A program made the translations under genes and the position numbers. A DNA stretch of 64,000 bases from Anaeramoeba flamelloides (lineage: Eukaryota > Metamonada > Anaeramoebidae): NCBI GenBank assembly GCA_027625915.1, contig JANTQA010000070.1, forward strand, positions 811,001 through 875,000, read 5' to 3'. Under the pieces are notes generated by a model. That model was not told where the DNA came from, made no database searches, and was given only the letters and a program-made list of their open reading frames with translations. Below, piece by piece: positions 59,011 through 64,000 of the stretch. Position 1 is the first letter of the stretch; each line of letters opens with the position of its first letter.

Positions 59011-60444
59011 AAAAATATTAAATAATTTTTTAATATTTTTATTTTATTTTAACTTTTCGATAAGAATTATAATCAAGAAACTTATTTAAAAAATCATTTT
59101 TGTTAGATTTTATTTCTTTTTTTTTTTTCTTTAATTTGATTTAATATTATATATGATTTTTGTAAGTATTAGAGAGAGAGAAAAATAATAATTATAATGA
59201 TATTAATTATTTTGATCTAATCTTTGTTTCTTTTTGTTTTTTTTTTTTTTTTTTTTTTTATCCAATATATTGTAAAACATCTGAACTACAAACCTAAAAA
59301 GGTTAAATACTTACAAAACAAATCAAGATAATATTTTTATGAATTTTCCTGTTAAATTGGTAATTTATATCCTATTTTTGGAATTATTGTCCACCAAAGA
59401 GAAATCATAAATTAAAGTATTTTGATATTGATGATAAATCCAATCTAGTTTGAGCCATTGTTCAAATGTTCAAAGAAATTAGATTAGTAATTTATAACTA
59501 ATGTTGATCCCATCAATTAAAAATGATCTATTTAATTAGTAAAAAATCCCAACAATATTCATGAAAAAAATCTGCATTTCGACGAAAAATTAAAAGACTG
59601 GGCAAACATTAATCAGATTTCAAAGTTGCAAAATATCTGCCATAAATTTAACATTAAATGAAGATTAGTTGCTCAAAAATTCAATTATTCTAATAAATTG
59701 AATAATTAAACCAAAGAGATCATTGTGAAAAATTATTTGTGTATACATATAAAACTGTGAGAAAAAGAATATTTTAATTTCCCAAAAGGAAAAAAAATTA
59801 CCAGTCAATTTGTTTTTATCTTGATCATTTTTGAGTAAATTTTGAACTTTGAAAGAAACAATATTTACTTTTAGAACTTCTTAGTATGAATAATTCAAAA
59901 CGGGATTACTATTATTTGGGGTTTCTAATTTTGAGATTTCGGAAAGTAAATTAAAAAAAAATTCCCAAAATCACATTTATTTATCTACTCTTCGTAAACA
60001 AACTAATAATTGAAAGCATAATAGGAATTCTTTTCTATTTTTGTAATCCGATTTGAACTCTACAGAGGATTAATATCGTTTAATTTCGATTAGACCATAT
60101 TTTTATTGAAAGACAAATATAGGTAATGTTAATTGCATAAGGCAAAGAAATTAACTATTTTTCTACATGATTTATGAACAAAAGATACCACAAACCTGAA
60201 GAAGTAAAATACTTTACCCTTAAATTTACTTTCAATAAGTTAAATAGTTAAATTTTGTGTCCTTCAAAAATTGTCAAATAAAATAATTATTGGGTGTCGA
60301 ATTGAGAAAGAAAAACTCAAGGCAAAAAAAGTGTGTGTATTCTTTCGAAATAGGAAATAATTTTGACTGTTTTGCTTTATTTCTTCTTGTCAATAGACTT
60401 TATGAAGAGTACCCTACAATTTATTTATTTTTTTTTTTTTCCAA
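59011..60444. other. AT-rich DNA, nothing recognised
   Basis: Includes a T run of 21 (59239-59259). A frame at 60290-60481 on the plus strand overlaps the start of the next gene in another phase and is judged a shadow. The last 100 bp should be the leader of that gene. Confidence 0.4.
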
Positions 60445-61025
60445 ATGTTCTATCATGAATTTGATAAATGGGAAGAGGTAGAGTTCTTTTCTTCAAAAGA
60501 AAAAAAAAATGGGTTCGAGTTCTTAGATCAAGACCTTCAAACTGCTTGGAATAAACGATCAATAATAACCGATCAAGTAATTGTTTCTTTTCATTCTTCA
60601 TTTCTTGGATAGCTTCATTCATGTACTGAATGGTACTTGTTGGCTTTATAATTTTATTTTTATGATTTGTTTAGCAAGCAAGAGTTAATTGGTTTGTCCA
60701 CTTTGCAGAGATCTTTGTTGACTTACACAAAAACTGGTATCCCAAAATAGGACAAAAGTGTACCTTTCAAGAGAAAATTGAAAATCACCAAGCTTTTCTT
60801 CCTGAGCTTGCAAAGGAAACTTTGAACATCCTAAACTATTCAACAAGTTTAATTGAAGACAAAATAAGGAGCAACCAAATCAGTAAATTCCCTCTTTTTT
60901 TCTTTTCTTTTATAATTGACAATTTGACAAACCAACAAATTGTCCAACAATTCCGATCAAAAATACCTACAAATCCTTTGGACAACAAAAGCAATTCAAA
61001 ATTTGAAATTCAAATTTTAATGTAA
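60445..61025 (+). CDS. Unrecognised 160-residue protein, two exons
   Basis: Exon 1 60445-60576 (44 codons, opening MFYHEFDKWEEVEFFSSKEK) ends at a GTAATTG donor. Exon 2 60675-61025 begins after TTTGTTTAG and joins in phase 0 (ITDQ | QARVNWFVHFAEIFVDLHKN). Codon composition is good over both exons and the junction reads smoothly; total 483 nt. The protein is mostly helical and acidic-to-neutral, with aromatic residues in the middle (WFVHFAEIFVDLHKNWYPK), and without signal peptide or clear membrane span; a Phe-rich patch (KFPLFFFSF) follows at about residue 115. The upstream frame is closed three in-frame stops away, so the ATG at 60445 is favoured. No family recognised; a soluble subunit of a complex is possible. 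The last 45 residues could alternatively be intron read-through after NQI|S (a GTAAAT donor lies there). Confidence 0.6.
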
Positions 61026-61146
61026 ATTGGGCCACTGAAAAGAAACTAGTCTTTTTTCAAATTCTTCACTTGAAAACAAACAAGATTTTTCTAAATTTTG
61101 AAAAAAACTCTTTTTTTTTTTTTTTGAACAAAGAAAAAAAAATTCA

Positions 61147-61375
61147 TTATCTTTTTCTCTGTGAAAATGACAAAACACAACCTGAAAAGTTCTTTACTGT
61201 AATATGTAAATTATAAACATTACAATACGAAACATAATAACTGTTCGAAACAAAAAGACAAAATTGTCTCGTTTGGAAATGAATTTTGTTAATCTCTTCC
61301 ATTTTTGCTTGATGTTTAACAAAGAATTTTTTCTCAGCAACAAAATCAAACAGCAACTTTTTGTTGTTCTAAAAA
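61147..61375 (-). other. Coding-like minus-strand segment, convergent with the 160-residue gene
   Basis: A frame whose 5' half (about 61255-61375) has coding character (KKLLFDFVAEKKFFVKHQ, KMEEINKIHFQTRQF), followed by weaker sequence holding several possible acceptors (ACTTTTCAG, TTTCACAG) and a TAA near 61158. It may be exons of a small gene ending there. No family recognised and no certain start. Confidence 0.3.
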
Positions 61376-62049
61376 AGGTACTAATAAAAATGTTTTGAGA
61401 AATAGATCTTCCTCAATTGCAACCTAAGTGAATAATTATTTTCTGAATTCAAAATCAATTTGAAGAAACAGGCCAATAGATTACAAAGAAAATTATTCTT
61501 GTGGTTTATCATTCGAAATTATTTTTAATGAGAGATCTGGCTCTCATGATACATTTGGTGAGAGCTCTTTATTGAGAATTTTAGTTTGTTCAGCACTATT
61601 TATCAATAGAAAAGATCTGTCATAAAATTTTTGAATTGTGGATTAACGTAAACACTATTATCTCTTAATGTATTCTAATATAATCTTAAACAGTATCTGT
61701 TTGAGAGATACAAGTTTTTATTGTCCAATCAAAAAACCCATAAGAAATCTTCATATTTCTTGAAAACTCCCAATTGCCTTTTTGGCCTTTATTTATGATT
61801 ACATTTTTTAGGAGTAATTAAAAAGAAAGGATTTATTAAGCTTTAAAATTAAACCAATAAATCTGAAATAATTTTCATTTTGAAGGTAAATTCAAGAATT
61901 ATTTATTTGGAATTTTGATTTGCTAATTAATTTAAGGGTCTAGTAAACTTTAAAAAAATTCTAATATCCAATCCAAAAGCAAAAAAAGTTTTTCGAATCT
62001 CAAAATTGCAAAATAAAGTAAAAATATGATTACTAAAAGACCAAACTTA
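61376..62049. other. AT-rich DNA, nothing recognised
   Basis: 61500-61760 is slightly more complex than usual but shows no frame or repeat copy that I can name. Confidence 0.35.
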
Positions 62050-63130
62050 CTTTTAGAACTATTTTTTGAAATGAATTAATGTTTTTAAAAAGTCTGATCT
62101 ATTTTTTCTCATTTTTAAAAAGTTTAAAATTCAACTTATTTGTCAAATTATTTAAAAAAAATTATTTTCGTTGAAAGAAGAAAGAAATCTTATTGTCTGT
62201 GAAGAAAGTGACTTAAAATATATTATTTGAAAATAAAACCACGAAGTTTTAAAATAAACCTTTTATATAAAAAATATACTTATTCCAAAAAAATTACAAT
62301 AATTATTTTGAACTTGTAAAAAAAATACTATTTCTTTATTCAAAGAACAGCCCGAATCAATTTTTTCAATTTGTTGAAAAAAAAAATATAAGAAAAAAAC
62401 AACAAAATCTTTAAATTAAAAATTCTCCAAAAAAACCTTTTTTAAAATTCTGTAAAATTCAACTAATAATCTAAATAAATACTTTTCATTTTGATTATTT
62501 TCAATAAATAATAACCAAATCTTAATTATTTCAGTGTATTAGTAATAGCCAAAAAAATTAATATTTATCAATAGACTTTACTATTTTTTCAAAAAATTTT
62601 TAAAGATTTTCAAACAAATAAAATTAATTCCAAATTAATAATTCTAATAAAAAAAATATATATACATAAATATTATTCAAATAACTTATTTTAATAATAA
62701 CAGTTTATTTATTTATACCACTTGTTATTTGAAAAAGAATATTCCCTATTCGTTTAAATTTCAAAAAATGTAATAAATTATTGAAAATAAAAATAAATAA
62801 TCAATTTTTTCTGAACTTAAAGTATTCAATATTTGATTTATTTTTCTTGTATTTTTAAAAAAAGTTTAATTTTGAAATATTATTTGTTCATACAAACTTT
62901 CAGAAATTACATAAAAGTGAGATTTTCTTTCAATATAAAAAGGTTTTTCTAAATTTTACTTTTTTTGAATCCGAATAATCCAAACAAAAAAGGATTCAGA
63001 TCTTTTTTACTGAAAATTTAATTCGGAAAAAATTAATTCAATTAAAAATGATAATTCATTTCTGTAAAGTTGACAAAGTGGTTTGTTTATCAAGTTTAAG
63101 AATATCTTTGTGAAAATAAATACTCTATTG
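62050..63130 (+). repeat. Dispersed repeat family A, copy 4, uninterrupted
   Basis: The reference for the family in this window: its two halves are contiguous, whereas copies at 1480-3760 and 49150-51290 are split by a LINE and by family I. About 1.1 kb, AT-rich, no coding frame. Confidence 0.6.
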
Positions 63131-63151
63131 CCTTTGGAGAGAGAAAAAAAA

Positions 63152-63328
63152 TAAGGGACTAGTCTCTATTATTTTTTTTTTGACCAATTTCTAAATAAGT
63201 ATTCCTTATCTAGAAATATGTTTAATAATGAAAATAAACAGGATTTTCCAATCTAAGTAATTGACAAAAAATTTTCTCAATCTCTATTAAATTTAGGTAA
63301 AAATATTTAATAGAGATTAGTCCCTTAA
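63152..63328. mobile_element. MITE of family E, 177 bp
   Basis: Ends TAAGGGACTAGTCTCTATTA and inverted TTAAGGGACTAATCTCTATT. The interior is a deletion derivative of 54561-55509. After the right end both copies share a further flank (GAGTTACTA(G/A)CCCCTTAA(G/A)AATT), so the mobile unit may extend to about 63390. Confidence 0.75.
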
Positions 63329-64000
63329 GAAGAGTTACTAGCCCCTTAAGAATTATTATTCATGTAAAAAAAAAAAAAAAAATAAGGGTTAATATAGTGG
63401 TTCTTTAAATTTATTAGTTTTTTTTCTCTATCTCAAAGAAAACTTGTTAAAAATCCAAAAAAAAAAAAAGACAATTTTCAAATATAGCTATTTAAATATC
63501 AAAAATTGTTATTAATCATTTATTGATACTTGAATAATAACCCAATTTTTTAGTCTGTACGTTATTATCCAAATTAAAAATATTGAATTTTTCGGATCTC
63601 AATTTTATAAGTTATTTTTTAGGTGTAAAAATGATGTGTTTTCTTTTTGATCATAAAAATTATTTTCCAAAGACGTTTAATCTTGACAATATTTCCGAAT
63701 AGGATTAAAAACTTATAACTGTATATTATTGTTTAAAAAAATTATTTGTATCTTTATTATATTGCCAATTTTTTATTGAAATTGGCCTACCTCCATTTTT
63801 TCTTCTAGAAGAAAGTTAATTTATTTTTTCATTTTTTTGAGAATATTTTGATGAACATTTTTTGAATTGAAATACAAATAATAGGCACTGATTCAATCAC
63901 TATTAATATTTCGCTTAATATTATATCACCAATTTACCAATAGATCCACTAACAAATATGAAATATTTTATGTAAAAAAAAAAATTTACCCACTTTTTTT
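63329..64000. other. AT-rich DNA to the window edge
   Basis: Apart from the shared flank of family E (to about 63390), nothing recognised; no coding frame. Confidence 0.4.

Overview
The window is nuclear DNA of an AT-rich, intron-bearing microbial eukaryote. It carries spliceosomal GT...AG introns, a polyubiquitin gene, a P4-type lipid flippase, a NEDD8-activating enzyme subunit, a calmodulin-like protein, a double calponin-homology (CH) protein and a Sel1/ankyrin/BTB protein. The code is standard (TAA, TAG and TGA all used as stops). Non-coding DNA is roughly 20-25% G+C with long A/T runs, and genes stand out as islands of higher G+C. These traits suit an amoeboid protist. An anaerobic amoeba such as Anaeramoeba is my guess from Sel1/BTB/CH architectures and base composition, but no rRNA or other marker is present to confirm it.

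Layout, left to right. 1-645 (-): 5' part of an unrecognised gene leaving the window. 850-1065 (-): a small coding-like segment. 1.48-3.76 kb: an old dispersed repeat (family A) interrupted by a LINE 3' fragment. About 7.02-9.05 kb (+): an actin-binding type CH-CH protein. 9.57-10.47 kb: MITEs (family C). 11.17-12.13 kb (-): a second LINE fragment. 12.53-13.45 kb (-): four-unit polyubiquitin. 13.81-14.01 kb (-): a two-exon gene for a 45-residue membrane protein. 14.5-20.8 kb: almost pure repeats, including two 196-bp palindromic MITEs in a larger inverted structure and a decayed Tc1/mariner element. 21.1-35.0 kb (-): one P4-ATPase gene of seven exons (1217 codons) with introns up to 4.8 kb full of transposable elements. 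36-40 kb: a short coding tail, a LINE fragment, and a TIR element that received a palindromic MITE. 40.5-42.6 kb (-): NAE1/ULA1 in three exons. 42.6-44 kb: a probable lysine-rich C-terminal exon. 44.27-44.96 kb (+): calmodulin-like protein whose start codon is split by an intron. 45-51.8 kb: repeats. 51.8-57.1 kb (+): Sel1-repeat/ankyrin/BTB protein in two exons around a 3.06-kb intron. 60.4-61.0 kb (+): a two-exon gene for an unrecognised 160-residue protein. 61-64 kb: repeats.

Polyubiquitin and NAE1 both feed ubiquitin-family conjugation, and the Sel1/BTB protein could be a cullin-3 type adaptor that depends on NEDD8; the latter link is inference from family knowledge. No operon-like arrangement, rRNA, tRNA, CRISPR or LTR/viral element was recognised. 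Gene models crossing introns were built by eye from reading-frame continuity, splice dinucleotides and family conservation, so junctions need transcript support.
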